From contig NZ_LR733406.1 in the NCBI RefSeq assembly GCF_902506505.1, positions 1,822,117-1,886,116 on the forward strand: a stretch of 64,000 bases of DNA. Reading direction: 5' to 3'. This DNA is from Pseudomonas sp. 8AS. GTDB lineage: Bacteria > Pseudomonadota > Gammaproteobacteria > Pseudomonadales > Pseudomonadaceae. The position numbers were made by a program, and so were the translations under genes. Below the pieces are notes generated by a model. The model ran no database searches. It worked only from the letters and a program-made list of their open reading frames with translations, and was not told the DNA's origin. Positions 53,727 to 63,708 of this stretch are shown here, in pieces; the first letter of the stretch is position 1, and each line of letters opens with the position of its first letter.

Positions 53727-55658
53727 ATGTCACTGTTCAAACAGCTGTTCATTGCCATCTGCGTGCTGATGCTGGTTAACTTCGCCGGCAGCTTCCTGGT
53801 CAGCGTCGAGGGCTCGCGCGAGCAGCAGGTCAACCAGCTGCGCGCGCACGCCCAGGATGCGGCGACGGCACTGGGCCTGTCGCTGAGCCCGCACGCCGAC
53901 GACGTGCCGATGATGGAGCTGATGGTCAGTTCGATCTTCGACAGCGGCTACTTCCAGAGCATTCGCGTGCTCGACGCCGATAGCGGCGAGCTGCTGGTCG
54001 AGCGCAGCGGCGTGCCGGTCAGCGCCAGCGCCCCGGAGTGGTTCGCCCGCCTGGTCGATCTGGACGCCGCCAGCGGCGACGCCATCGTCAGTGACGGCTG
54101 GCGCCAGGCGGCCCGCGTCGAGGTGGTCAGCCATCCGTTGTTCGCCGTCGGCAAACTGTGGCAGAGCGCCCTGGGCACCCTGATGTGGCTGGCCCTGAGC
54201 AGCCTGCTCTGCGTGGGCCTGGGCGTGCTGTTCCTCAAGCGTCAGCTGCGCCCGCTGGAATACCTGGTGGAACAGTCCAATGCCATCGCCCGGCGCGAGT
54301 TCCTCAGCCTGCCGGCGCTGCCCAAGACTCCCGAGTTCCGTCGGGTGGTCAGCGCGATGAACCAGATGGTCGAGAAGCTCAAGGCACTCTTTGCCGAGGA
54401 GGCCGCGCGCAGCGAAAAACTGCGCGCCGACGCCTACGAGGACAGCCTCACCGGGCTGGCCAACCGTCGCTACTTCGACCTGCAGCTGCAGGGCCGCCTG
54501 AGCGGCGAGCAGGCCAGCAGCGGCTTCCTGCTGCTGCTGCGGATCAACGACCTGGCCGGGCTCAACCATCGCCTGGGCGGCAAGCGCACCGACCTGCTGC
54601 TCAAGGCCGTGGCCGAGCAACTGCAGCTGCTCAGCCAGGGCCGCCATGTGCTGGCGCGCAATCGCGGCGGCGAATTCGCCCTGCTGGCCATCGGCCTGCA
54701 ACGCGACGAGGCCGAGCACCTGGCCGAGACGCTGGACCAGGCCTTGGGCGGCCTGCAGCGCAGCGGCATTGCCGACAGCCTGCCGGTGGCGCATATCGGC
54801 CTGAGCGCCTTCGCCCCCGGCGACGAGGCCGTCGCCATCTTCAAGGCCGCCGACGAAGCGTTGGCCCAGGCGGCCAGCCAGACGCAGCGCAACTGGGCCT
54901 GTGGCGAACAGGGCCAGGGGCAGCAGTCCGTCGACGAGCGCCAGGAGTGGTATCGCCTGCTGGATACGGCGCTCAGCGAGGGCCGCGTGCAGCTGTATGC
55001 GCAGCCGGTGGTCGACGCCAACCAGCCGGAGCGGGTGCTGCACCACAAGGTGCTGGCGCGCCTGCTCGACGCGCAGGGCAATCTGCTGCCGGCAGGAAGC
55101 TTCCTGCCCTGGCTGGAGCGCTTCGGCTGGGTCGCGCGGCTGGACATGGGCATGCTCGACCGGGTGCTGGCGCACCTGCACGAATGCGCTGGCACTGTGG
55201 CGCTGAGCCTGTCCGGTAGCACCCTGCGCGACCCGCAGGCGCTGGCCGGGCTCTACGAAAAGCTGCGCCAGCACGCCCAGCTGGGCGCACGCCTGATCAT
55301 CGAGCTGGATGAAGACCAGCTGCCCGATCAGGACGCGCTGCAGGCCCTGGCCCAGCGTCTGCACGCGCTGGGGTTCGGCATGGCCCTGCAGCACTTCGGC
55401 GGGCGTTTCAGCATGATCGGCAACCTGGCCAAGCTGGGCCTCAGCCACATCAAGGTGGATGGCAGCCATATCCGCGCCATCGACCAGGAAAACGACAAGC
55501 GCCTGTTCATCGAGGCCATGCAGCGCGCCGCCAACAGCATCGACCTGCCGTTGATCGCCGAGCGGGTCGAGACCGATGGCGAGTGGCAGGTGCTGCGCTC
55601 GATGGGGATTCAGGGCGTACAGGGGCGCTTGTTCGGCGAGCCGCAGCCCTGGCAGTGA
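53727..55658 (+). CDS. lapD: LapD-type inner-membrane c-di-GMP receptor
   Basis: A 643-residue receptor. Helix 1 (LFIAICVLMLVNFAGSFLV), periplasmic output domain (about 30-150), helix 2 (TLMWLALSSLLCVGLGVLFL), HAMP, then degenerate GGDEF (RGGEF, 313-317) and degenerate EAL (KVL at 441-443 instead of EAL). Loss of both catalytic motifs with the rest of the EAL fold retained (NLAKLGLSHIKVDGS, ERVET) is the LapD pattern: it binds c-di-GMP and then sequesters LapG. GAGGGG lies seven bases before ATG 53727. Confidence 0.92.
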   Translation: MSLFKQLFIAICVLMLVNFAGSFLVSVEGSREQQVNQLRAHAQDAATALGLSLSPHADDVPMMELMVSSIFDSGYFQSIRVLDADSGELLVERSGVPVSASAPEWFARLVDLDAASGDAIVSDGWRQAARVEVVSHPLFAVGKLWQSALGTLMWLALSSLLCVGLGVLFLKRQLRPLEYLVEQSNAIARREFLSLPALPKTPEFRRVVSAMNQMVEKLKALFAEEAARSEKLRADAYEDSLTGLANRRYFDLQLQGRLSGEQASSGFLLLLRINDLAGLNHRLGGKRTDLLLKAVAEQLQLLSQGRHVLARNRGGEFALLAIGLQRDEAEHLAETLDQALGGLQRSGIADSLPVAHIGLSAFAPGDEAVAIFKAADEALAQAASQTQRNWACGEQGQGQQSVDERQEWYRLLDTALSEGRVQLYAQPVVDANQPERVLHHKVLARLLDAQGNLLPAGSFLPWLERFGWVARLDMGMLDRVLAHLHECAGTVALSLSGSTLRDPQALAGLYEKLRQHAQLGARLIIELDEDQLPDQDALQALAQRLHALGFGMALQHFGGRFSMIGNLAKLGLSHIKVDGSHIRAIDQENDKRLFIEAMQRAANSIDLPLIAERVETDGEWQVLRSMGIQGVQGRLFGEPQPWQ

Positions 55659-55778
55659 GGGCCCTGCTGCGGGCTATAGCCTTGCGTCTGAGCCCGGCGT
55701 TGCCGGGAGTGGCGACCGGGTAGGGCGCCGCTGGGCGTGAGGCAGGCACCGGTTTGGGCATGCCTGCGCCAGGCCGGG

Positions 55779-56117
55779 TTAGATCAGGCCGGACTCTTCA
55801 TCGTTGATCAGCCGGTGCAGGCCGCCCAGCGCGTCCCGCGCCTTGCTGCGGCCCACCAGCTTGGCTTGCGCTGCTTCCGGCAGATCGGTGATGCGCAGCA
55901 CGCCTTTCTGGATCAGCGCGGTGATCAGGTCTTCCAGCACGCGGATCATGTCCAGATCGCTCTGCTGCAGTTGCTGCAGGCTGTTTTCCACGCTCTGGTT
56001 GGCAAACCAGGCCTGGGCTTCCTGACTATCGGCCGCCAGCTCGCCGTCCATGCCCGCGAATGGCGCCGGCTCCACCCGCTCCAGGTTGCCCCAGGCGTCG
56101 TGTTTCACATACAGCAT
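55779..56117 (-). CDS. Conserved Pseudomonas protein of unknown function
   Basis: A 112-residue acidic cytoplasmic protein with TAAGGAG before the ATG. No membrane segment. Core WFANQSVENSLQQLQQSDLD and MIRVLEDLITALIQKGVLR is helical. Homologues in pseudomonads are often mislabelled tryptophan synthase beta-like. It lies between lapD and the adhesin fragment, converging on lapD. Confidence 0.7.
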   Translation of the reverse strand: MLYVKHDAWGNLERVEPAPFAGMDGELAADSQEAQAWFANQSVENSLQQLQQSDLDMIRVLEDLITALIQKGVLRITDLPEAAQAKLVGRSKARDALGGLHRLINDEESGLI

Positions 56118-57930
56118 CGACTGCTCCTTACATGCTTGACCGCCCTGAGTGAACCCCGCGCCTAGGGGCGCGGGGCTCCGCCATCAGTCCGGGTTGACCT
56201 TGACCAGCGCGCTATCGCCACCTGCAATCAGCGAGTTGATGGTGTCGCTGGCCGTCAGCACATTGACCCCGGCATTCTCCACCTTGATGGTGACATCCGC
56301 ACCGGTCGCCAGCGTACCCGTGGTGCTGATCAGCAGGGTCGAGGTGGCGGTGTCCAGGCCCAGGTACTGGGACAGGTCGGCGGAGTCGTCCATACCGCTC
56401 AGCAGGTCGCTGAGGTCGATGCGGTCGCCTTCGCCGGCATTGAAGTCCTTGATCACGTCATTGCCGGTATCGCCGGCCTTCCAGATAAACAGGTCGGCTC
56501 CGCTGCCGCCGGTCAACGCATCGTTGCCGCTGCCGCCCAGCAGGATGTCATTGCCGCTGTCGCCAATCAGGATGTCATTGCCGCTGTCGCCAATCAGGCT
56601 GTCGTTGCCGCTACCTCCGTCGAGATAGTCGACGCCGGCCCCGCCGCTCAAGGTGTCATCGCCGGCAAAACCACGCAATGCATCATCGCCGTCCAGGCCG
56701 GAGATGTTGTCGTTGCCGCTGGTGCCGCTCAACGTTTCGCCGGAGTTGGTGCCGGCGATCTGCGTGCTTGGCGCTACGCTTGTTGCGCCGGGGGTGATGG
56801 TCAGTGTCGCGCTGCTGGTGTCGCCATCGGCATCGCTGAGGGTATAGCTGAAGCTTTCGGTGTGATTTTGCGGTAGCCGGCTGATGTCCAATGAGCTGAG
56901 TACGAATCCATTGGACGTGTTATCCCATTCGAGGCGTACATAGGTAAAGGGTGAGCTTGAACTGATGTCCAGAGTGTATTCGGTGCCGCTCGATATGGAC
57001 GCCGCATTGGCGAAAGTGCCGCTGGAAACCTGATTGCCGTTGGCATCGTAGGCATACCAGTGGGCATTGGCCGAATTCTGGTTGGTGTTCAATTGGGCAA
57101 TGCCAATCGTCGCCGCCGTGGTTGTTTCCAGCAATTGAACGATCAACTGCTCACCTAAACCCAGAGTGCTACCACCACCACTGACCCCGATACCATCCTT
57201 GGAACCGTTGACATAGGTAGCCTTGCCCTGTGCCGCACTGTTCAGTGCGCTGATATTGAGGGCTGTGCCAGCTCCTTGCCAATCCGTGTTGGTGAAGCCG
57301 TACAGATTGGTTGAAGACTCCCAGGTGGCCAGGCTGCTGCCGGTGAGTACCGCCGTGCTCGACAGTTGCGATTGGTAGCTATAGCTGCCGTTCGAGGATA
57401 CGGTCAGCAAGCCGTCGGGGGTGTTGATCGAGTTTGAGCCGCCAGCGGGTACCGTGACGGTGGTACCACCGAAGCTGAACTGGGTGATGCTAAGCGGGCC
57501 ATCCACACCACGGTCGTTGCTCAGCAAGCTGCCACTGACGGTTTCATTGAAGGCAACGCTGGCGCTGTCGTTGGCGGCAACAGGTGTACTGTCGCTCAGG
57601 TTTATGGTCACAGTGGTCCAGCTGCCAGCGTCACTGCCATCGCTCGCGCGGTACACGAAGTTATCGGCTACCGGCGTATTCGCGGCATTATGGCTGACCA
57701 CTGGAGCTATATAGCGGAAGGTGCCGTCGCTATTCATTATCACAGTGCCGCCGAGGGCGGTGCTGATGCTGTGAACACCGTCTACAGCCACTGCGGCTCC
57801 AGAGGCGTTAGTCGCGACGAAGGCTACGGTCAGCCCGGAGCCTTCAATGTCGCCATCGTTGGTCAAGACCGAACTGCGCAGGCTATTGGAGCCCTCTATA
57901 ACCAAGTCCAGATCTGCTTGAGATATCGGC

Positions 57931-58273
57931 GCATCGTTGACTGCGCTGACGTTGGCGAAGCTGAGTTCGGCAATGTCGATCAGGCTGCCGTCGCTGACGG
58001 TATAGGTGGCGCTCGGTACAGGTCCTGTGTAGTTGGCGGCTGGGGTGAAGGTGAAGCTGCCGTTGGCATTGATCACCAGGCTGCCGACCCCTGTGATGGT
58101 GGCAGTGCTACCGGCGTTGTAAACGGTGCTACTGCCGGCAATGGTGAAGCTCTGTACGGTCAGCGTGCTGCCGGCGTCGGCATCACTGTCATTGCTGAGT
58201 ACATTGCCTGTGGCGGGTGTGTCTTCGGTCACGGCGATTGGGCCGTCATTAACGGCAATCGGTGCGTCGTTGT
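57931..58273. repeat. Internal direct repeat of adhesin, copy 2
   Basis: About 340 bases encoding NDAPIAVNDGPIAVTEDTPA and the following sandwich strands. It is near-identical to 59251-59589, down to long DNA runs such as CTGCCGTTGGCATTGATCAC, which points to recent duplication. Confidence 0.85.
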
Positions 58274-59250
58274 TGCCGGTGACCCGGATAGTCAGAGTGG
58301 CGGTATCAGTCGCGCCGTCGGCATCCGTGATTCTGTAAGTGAAAACATCATTGCCCACTTGCCCAGCCGCAAGGTTTTTTACTGCTGCTAAGGCGCTGTT
58401 TAGGCTGTAGCTGTAGCTGCCGTCGGCAGCGAGAGTAAGCGTGCCGTAGGTGCCATTGATAACAGTACCTACGCCGCTGTTGGGAGCTGTACTCGGGCTG
58501 CCTGCGGCAATGCCTGTGACTGTAAATGTGGTGCCGTCGACGTCATAGTCCTGACCTACCGTGCCGGGTGTGACATCGCCAGTGATGGTCACTATTGAAT
58601 CGACAACTGGTGCAGTTGCAAAGCCCCAGATTTGTGCACCAGATGAGACAACGCCGGTATTCGTGGCCACACCTGAGTCCAGATCTATCAGATAGATCTG
58701 GCCGTCTGCAGTGCTGGCGTAAGTTCCGTTTGCAGTTTGTGCAAGGTTATAGAGGGTGGCTGGGAGCCCGCTAATCACTGTGCTGACGGAGTTGGAGCTC
58801 AAGTCAAATTTGACGATGCTTCCGGCGCTGCTCGACAGATAGAGTGCATTGTCGGCGAATAACAGATCGCCTGCAGAGGTCGCCCCGAAACTGCCGAGAG
58901 TTGTGGCTGCGCCAGTAGTAGTTGAAATCTCGAATAGAGTCCCGTCATTGCCAGCGGCGAACAAGCGACCGTCAGGGCTGCCGACCAAGGCGTTAACGCT
59001 GCCACCAAAAGTCCCTACGTGGCTGGATGCTCCTGTCAGTGGGTTGATGCTGTAGAGGCTGGTGAATGTGATGCCAAAGAGCTTTCCAGTGGCATCCACC
59101 GCAATGTCGGTAAAGACCTGACCCGCATTGCCAATCGGTGTGCGAGCACCCGTTGTCGGGTCAAGAACTCCAACATTGCCCTGGTTGTCTGCGTAATACA
59201 GGGGGGCTGCTGTCGGCTGAATGGCGTTGATGTCATCTATTGCGACTGGT

Positions 59251-59589
59251 GCGTCGTTGACCGGGCTGACGTCGGCGAAGCTCAGTTCGGCGCTGTCGCT
59301 CAGGCTGCCGTCGCTGACGGTGTAGGTGGCGGTCGGCACCGGGCCGGTGTAGTTGGTGGCCGGGGTGAAGGTGAAGCTGCCGTTGGCATTGATCACCAGG
59401 CTGCCGACCCCGGCGATGGTGGCAGTGCTGCCGGCGCTGTAGACGGTGGCATCACCGGCGACGGTGAACTGGGTGACGCTCAGGGCATCGTTTTCCGGGT
59501 CGCTGTCGTTGCCCAGGACGTTGCCGGTGGCGGCGGTGTCCTCGGTGACGGCGATTGGGCCGTCATTAACGGCAACCGGCGCATCGTTC
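59251..59589. repeat. Internal direct repeat of adhesin, copy 1
   Basis: First copy of the 340-base unit described at 57931. The copies flank the propeller-like insert. Confidence 0.85.
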
Positions 59590-59954
59590 TGCGCGATGAC
59601 GCTTGGGGTGGCACTGTCATTGTCGGTCAGGGCCGGGGTGCCGCTGTCGGTGGCGGTGAGGTTAACGGCCGGCAGGATGCCGCCGCCTTGCACGAAGGCT
59701 GCGCCAGCCGCCGTCAGTACCACGTTGTTGCCGTTGATGGCGTAGTAGCCGGCGTCATTGCTGCCGGGCGTGAAGTCGACCGCAGGAACACCGTCTTCTT
59801 CGTCGGTGGCGGTGAAGGTGGCCACGGAACTACAGAATGGCCAGGGCACTGCCCGTGACAAGGCCGGATATACGAATGCAACCGCGCTGACGACAGGATC
59901 GAAAAAAGCTTTCCTCACTGCTTGTGGGGAGAGTCCATATACCAGTTGTTAGGG

Positions 59955-60353
59955 TTAATACGGTGCATAATTGTTTAGCTCTTTTATTCTTTGCTCCGCT
60001 CGCTCTTTCTTGCAGCTTAAATATATGGAGTTGCGAATAGTACCTGACTTATGCATTGCGTATTGCGTGTCACAATCTGCTTCTCTGAATTTTATCCAGG
60101 CACGCTGGGCGATGAGAAGCTTTTTCCTGTATTCGGTGTAGTTGTCTTGCGCTGTGTCGGCTTGAGTAAGTTGTTTTACAAGGCCTTGATAAGCTTGATT
60201 CAGACTGGTTTCGGTTTTATCCAATTCGATAGCAATACATTGCTCCACATCTGGTGTGGAGAATGCCTTTGTGCAGTCAATTCCAGAGGCTTCTTCTGCA
60301 TTGACGCTAATAGAGACAAAGATTGTGAAAAGAAGTAGAGCGCGCGGAGCCAT
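59955..60353 (-). CDS. LprI-like lysozyme-inhibitor family protein (DUF1311)
   Basis: A 132-residue secreted protein with a signal peptide (ALLLFTIFVSISVNAE). Four cysteines (IDCTKAF, VEQCIAIELD, READCDTQY, YLSCKKERAEQRIKEL) and the C-terminal helix with AWIKF are the family pattern. Codon use and base composition are clearly less GC-rich than neighbours, a sign of acquisition. It lies directly against the truncated adhesin end. Confidence 0.85.
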   Translation of the reverse strand: MAPRALLLFTIFVSISVNAEEASGIDCTKAFSTPDVEQCIAIELDKTETSLNQAYQGLVKQLTQADTAQDNYTEYRKKLLIAQRAWIKFREADCDTQYAMHKSGTIRNSIYLSCKKERAEQRIKELNNYAPY

Positions 60354-60371
60354 GTCTATCCCTAACTATAA

Positions 60372-60575
60372 TTAGACGACATTGCTGTCGCATAACATCC
60401 TGAAGGATGTTCGATAATGTTCCCGCAATCCGATCAAGTGCTTGATTGTTCTCGCCTGGCGCAGAGGTAACGCGACAGGACGGTCCAGCAAACGCGACAT
60501 CGGGCTGCGCGGGGCAAACGAAGGGATTGGGCGGGGCTGGCGCTGCTGCTCAGACGGGGTGGGCGGTGCTGTCAT
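60372..60575 (-). CDS. Small hypothetical protein, 67 residues
   Basis: An ATG at 60575 has CCAGGAGG nine bases upstream, a good site. The protein is Pro/Arg-rich at first (MTAPPTPSEQQRQPRPIPSF) and basic later (QARTIKHLIGLREHYRTSFR), with no membrane segment. No family is recognised and it may be a remnant. The position between the low-GC gene and the cytochrome gene leaves function open. Confidence 0.4.
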   Translation of the reverse strand: MTAPPTPSEQQRQPRPIPSFAPRSPMSRLLDRPVALPLRQARTIKHLIGLREHYRTSFRMLCDSNVV

Positions 60576-60688
60576 GCTGGCCTCCTGGCTTGGGCCGATT
60601 CCTTTCGTTGGGTTCGGCACGCTAACGCCTGCTGCTGCATTGGTAAAGCCTGGGCGTGCTCGGCGTGCTTCGGGTTTATTGATGGGCT

Positions 60689-61507
60689 CTACAACTCGGC
60701 TTTGCGTCCGGCCATGTGCCGCAGATAGCCGATCAGCTGCTCCAACTGGCTATCGCTGATAACGCTCTGGCTAAAGCCCGGCATGCGCCCCTGGGGCCAG
60801 CGCCTGAGGCTTTGCGGGTTGCGGATGTACTGCGCCAGGAAGCCTGCGCCGAGGTATTCCGTGGGGTTGTGCGGAATGTTCAGGTCCGGGCCGAACTGCG
60901 AGTCACCGGCGCCGTTGAGGCGGTGGCAGGCCAGGCAGTTCTTCTGGAACTGGGCAAAGCCGGCTTGCACCTCGGTACTGGCATCTGCCGCCGGCAGCAG
61001 GGCGGGGAAGCGCTGGGCGAGGGGCTCCAGCAGGCGGATGCGGGCGACCTGGAAGGGCCATTGTTCCGGGCCGATCTGCGCCGCTTCGGGGTGTTGCCAG
61101 ACCAGGTAGAAGGGCCCGGCGCTGGGTTTGCCCTTGGCCAGCGCCGGCCAGGGTTGGGCCGGGTCTTCCACCGCCAGCCAGGCGCGCGCGCCTTGCCTGG
61201 CCAGCAGCGGGGCGGCCGCCAGTTCGGCGGCGAAGCCGTCCAGGGCCACGGCCTGCAGGTGATCACCCGCGGCCACCCCTTCAAGCAGGGCTGCCAACGG
61301 CACGGCGCGGTAGTGCATGGCGCGCTGGTAGGCCACATCGGCGGGAATGCGGATGTCCTCGGCCAGGGGATGGGCAAGCAGGGCGGCGCTGGTCCAGGTG
61401 CGAGTGCCGGCAGGCAGCTCCAGTTGCAGTTCGGCGGCCGCCACGCGGGTGCCGTGCAGGGCGCCCAGCAGGGCCAGGCACAGGAGCGGTTTCAGCAGTC
61501 GCTGCAT
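60689..61507 (-). CDS. Secreted mono-heme c-type cytochrome with N-terminal sulfite-oxidase-like domain
   Basis: A 272-residue protein starting at 61507 with AGGAG upstream. After a signal peptide (CLALLGALHGTRVAAAE) come about 130 residues resembling the molybdopterin-oxidoreductase/sulfite-oxidase soluble fold (TWTSAALLAHPLAEDIRIP), but no cofactor cysteine is clear. A cytochrome c domain follows with heme site CLACH (about residue 190) and a methionine near RMPGF. It is probably periplasmic. It follows the rhodanese gene with a 16-base overlap. Confidence 0.82.
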   Translation of the reverse strand: MQRLLKPLLCLALLGALHGTRVAAAELQLELPAGTRTWTSAALLAHPLAEDIRIPADVAYQRAMHYRAVPLAALLEGVAAGDHLQAVALDGFAAELAAAPLLARQGARAWLAVEDPAQPWPALAKGKPSAGPFYLVWQHPEAAQIGPEQWPFQVARIRLLEPLAQRFPALLPAADASTEVQAGFAQFQKNCLACHRLNGAGDSQFGPDLNIPHNPTEYLGAGFLAQYIRNPQSLRRWPQGRMPGFSQSVISDSQLEQLIGYLRHMAGRKAEL

Positions 61508-61884
61508 GCGGGCTCCTGGGCGTCCTGCCCGCTGGCCAGCTTGAACTGCTCGTAGCCGCCGGCATTGATCACGTGGCGGTAGCCCAGGGCCTGCAGTTCG
61601 TCCTGGGCCAGGGAGGAGCGCCGGCCGCTGCGGCAATAGAGGACGATGGGGGTGTTCTTGTCCGGTACCGCGGCGTGGATGCGCGCGCCGATCTGGTCAT
61701 GGGGGATCAGCTGGGCGCCGGGCAGGGCGCCAGTGGCGAATTCGTCGGCGCTGCGTACGTCGATCAGTACCGTGCCGGGCTGGGCGAGGGTCTTGAGGGC
61801 CTGGGCCTGGTCGATTTCGCCGGCCACGGCGGCCAGCGGCATGAGCAGGCAGGCGAGGGCCAGGTTAAGCAGGAAAGGGCGCAT
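61492..61884 (-). CDS. Secreted rhodanese-like sulfurtransferase
   Basis: A 130-residue single-domain rhodanese with a signal peptide (NLALACLLMPLAAVAGE). The active-site loop is YCRSGRRS with the catalytic cysteine. The start at 61884 is preferred over upstream start codons because GGAG is eight bases away. It should handle periplasmic sulfur or act with the downstream cytochrome, with which its end overlaps. Confidence 0.88.
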   Translation of the reverse strand: MRPFLLNLALACLLMPLAAVAGEIDQAQALKTLAQPGTVLIDVRSADEFATGALPGAQLIPHDQIGARIHAAVPDKNTPIVLYCRSGRRSSLAQDELQALGYRHVINAGGYEQFKLASGQDAQEPACSDC

Positions 61885-62499
61885 GGGCATCACTCCGACA
61901 GGGCAGGATAGGCCACGCTAGCACAGCCTTGGGGTCATCGGAGAGGGTGTTCCGTGGCCCGAGCAGCTACGGCATCGGGCCACGGCAGCGGAAGAATGAT
62001 CAGCTGACCAGGCGAGTCACGTTGGGCAGGATCAGGATAACGGTGGTGGCCAGGACGATCAGGGTCGCCTGCCGGTACTTGGCTTGTTTGAACATGTTGC
62101 CACTGCCTTTATTTTTGTTGGTGCTTTGGCTGCCGTCCGCACTGAACGATCTGTCGGGCTCCTGCCGCGCACCGTGGCGCAGATAAAAACCGCCCCGGCA
62201 AAACCCGGCGGCGGCCCCTTGCATGCCTAACTCTAGGGGCTTCGTCACACTTGGCTTAGACCACTTGGTTTCTAGGGTTTGCGGGACAAAACCCGGTGGT
62301 TATTGCCGGTGTCCGGCAACCCGGGGCCAGGCCTTGAGCCAGAGCCCTCGCGCGGGCGGTGTCGGGTGCTTGCGGCAAACTGACCGCCCGTCTGAGCCGA
62401 ACGGTCAATGGGCCTGAGCGCATCGGTCATTGAGTCCGGCGGGCGGACGGCTAAGGTTAGGCGACCCGGCATCCGCCGCTGCCTGTTACCGAGGACGTC
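61885..62499. other. Intergenic region before the thiolase gene, with small ORF
   Basis: This gap is over 600 bases and holds the small membrane ORF described separately. Near the thiolase there are three TGACCG/CGGTCA half-sites (62381-62386, 62402-62407, 62424-62429), a possible operator cluster like that between fadD2 and fadD1. GGTTTGCGG and CCGGCG clusters around 62280-62320 give weak hairpins. Nothing else is supported. Confidence 0.45.
62000..62095 (-). CDS. Small single-helix membrane protein, 31 residues
   Basis: MFKQAKYRQATLIVLATT begins a 31-residue chain with one hydrophobic helix (ATLIVLATTVILILPNV) and a basic N-terminus. AAAGG lies ten bases before the ATG; an upstream frame extension has no site. 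Such small proteins are easily missed. Function unknown. Confidence 0.5.
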   Translation of the reverse strand: MFKQAKYRQATLIVLATTVILILPNVTRLVS

Positions 62500-63705
62500 A
62501 TGACCGAAGCACTGATTTTCGACGCCGTGCGCACCCCGCGCGGCAAGGGCAAGAAGGACGGCGCGCTGTACAGCGTCAAGCCGGTCAATCTGGTGGCCGG
62601 CCTGTTGCGCGCGCTGCAGCAGCGCAATGGCCTGGATACCCGCCAGGTCGACGACATCGTGCTCGGCTGCGTGACCCCGGTGGGCGACCAGGGCGCCGAT
62701 ATCGCCAAGACCGCGGCGATGGTCGCCGACTGGGACGTCAGCGTGGCCGGTGTGCAGCTCAATCGCTTCTGCGCCTCGGGCCTGGAGGCGGTCAACCTGG
62801 GCGCGATGAAGGTGCGCTCCGGTTTCGAGGACCTGGTGGTGGTCGGCGGCGTGGAGTCCATGTCGCGGGTGCCGATGGGCTCCGACGGCGGTGCCTGGGT
62901 GATGGACCCGGAAACCAACATGCATACCCACTTCACCCCGCAGGGCATCGGCGCCGACCTGATCGCCACTCTGGAAGGCTTCAGCCGCAGCGACGTCGAC
63001 AGCTTCGCCCTGCGCTCCCAGCAGAAGGCCGCGCGCGCCAGCAGAGATGGCTCGTTCGGCAAGTCGCTGATCCCGGTCACCGACCAGAACGGCATCGTCC
63101 TGCTCGACCACGACGAATTCATCCGTGGCGATTCCACGCTGGAGGGCCTGGACAAGCTCAAGCCGAGCTTCGAGATGATGGGGCAGATGGGCTTCGACGC
63201 TACTGCGCTGCAGGTCTACAGCCATGTGGAGCAGATCAACCACGTGCACACCCCGGGCAACAGCTCAGGGATAGTCGATGGCGCGGCGCTGATGCTGATC
63301 GGCTCCGAGGCCAAGGGCAAGGAGCTGGGCTTGAAGCCGCGTGCGCGCATCGTCGCCACGGCGGTGACCAGTACCGACCCGACCATCATGCTCACCGGCC
63401 CGGCGCCGGCCACGCGCAAGGCCCTGGCCAAGGCTGGGCTCTCGGTAGAAGACATCGACCTGTTCGAGGTCAACGAGGCCTTCGCCTCGGTCGTCATGAA
63501 ATTCATGAAGGACATGGGCGTGCCGGAGAGCAAGGTCAACGTCAACGGCGGCTCCATCGCCATGGGCCATCCGCTGGGCGCCACCGGCTGCGCCATCCTC
63601 GGCACCCTGCTCGACGAGCTGGAGAAGCGCGAGCTGCGCTACGGCCTGGCCACCCTCTGCGTGGGCGGCGGCATGGGCATCGCCACCATCATCGAACGAA
63701 TCTGA
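62500..63705 (+). CDS. Acetyl-CoA C-acyltransferase (thiolase)
   Basis: A 401-residue thiolase. Active-site cysteine in [14 protein letters not shown] (about residue 91), base histidine in [14 protein letters not shown], second cysteine in [12 protein letters not shown]. The start ATG 62500 gives the family opening [20 protein letters not shown]. It splits 3-ketoacyl-CoA in beta-oxidation. It precedes a multifunctional beta-oxidation gene, so together they resemble a FadA/FadB-like pair other than the main fadBA. Confidence 0.95.
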   Translation: MTEALIFDAVRTPRGKGKKDGALYSVKPVNLVAGLLRALQQRNGLDTRQVDDIVLGCVTPVGDQGADIAKTAAMVADWDVSVAGVQLNRFCASGLEAVNLGAMKVRSGFEDLVVVGGVESMSRVPMGSDGGAWVMDPETNMHTHFTPQGIGADLIATLEGFSRSDVDSFALRSQQKAARASRDGSFGKSLIPVTDQNGIVLLDHDEFIRGDSTLEGLDKLKPSFEMMGQMGFDATALQVYSHVEQINHVHTPGNSSGIVDGAALMLIGSEAKGKELGLKPRARIVATAVTSTDPTIMLTGPAPATRKALAKAGLSVEDIDLFEVNEAFASVVMKFMKDMGVPESKVNVNGGSIAMGHPLGATGCAILGTLLDELEKRELRYGLATLCVGGGMGIATIIERI

Positions 63706-63708
63706 GCC

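Larger units (their letters stand above)
56184..59918 (-). pseudogene. LapA-like RTX adhesin, C-terminal part, 5' truncated
   Basis: The open frame codes for about 1240 residues of a large T1SS-secreted adhesin. It begins abruptly inside a repeat (ATFTATDEEDG at about residue 33); the preceding residues look non-homologous and the GTG has no ribosome-binding site. Order: VCBS/cadherin-like repeat, a propeller-like insert (about 230-440), a second copy of the repeat (about 550-665), further repeats, a jelly-roll-like unit (about 870-1030), five RTX nonapeptides (GGSGNDxL type, about 1075-1140) and the typical C-terminal LapA module with DFNAGEGDRIDLSDLL. No retention module with a LapG site is present. 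Alternatives: a true truncation or an assembly collapse of repeats. Confidence 0.7.

Noticed and set aside
56184..56750. CRISPR-like repeated pattern in the GC-rich end of the adhesin
   Set aside because: The periodicity is nine-residue RTX coding repeats (27 bases) inside a reading frame, without spacers.
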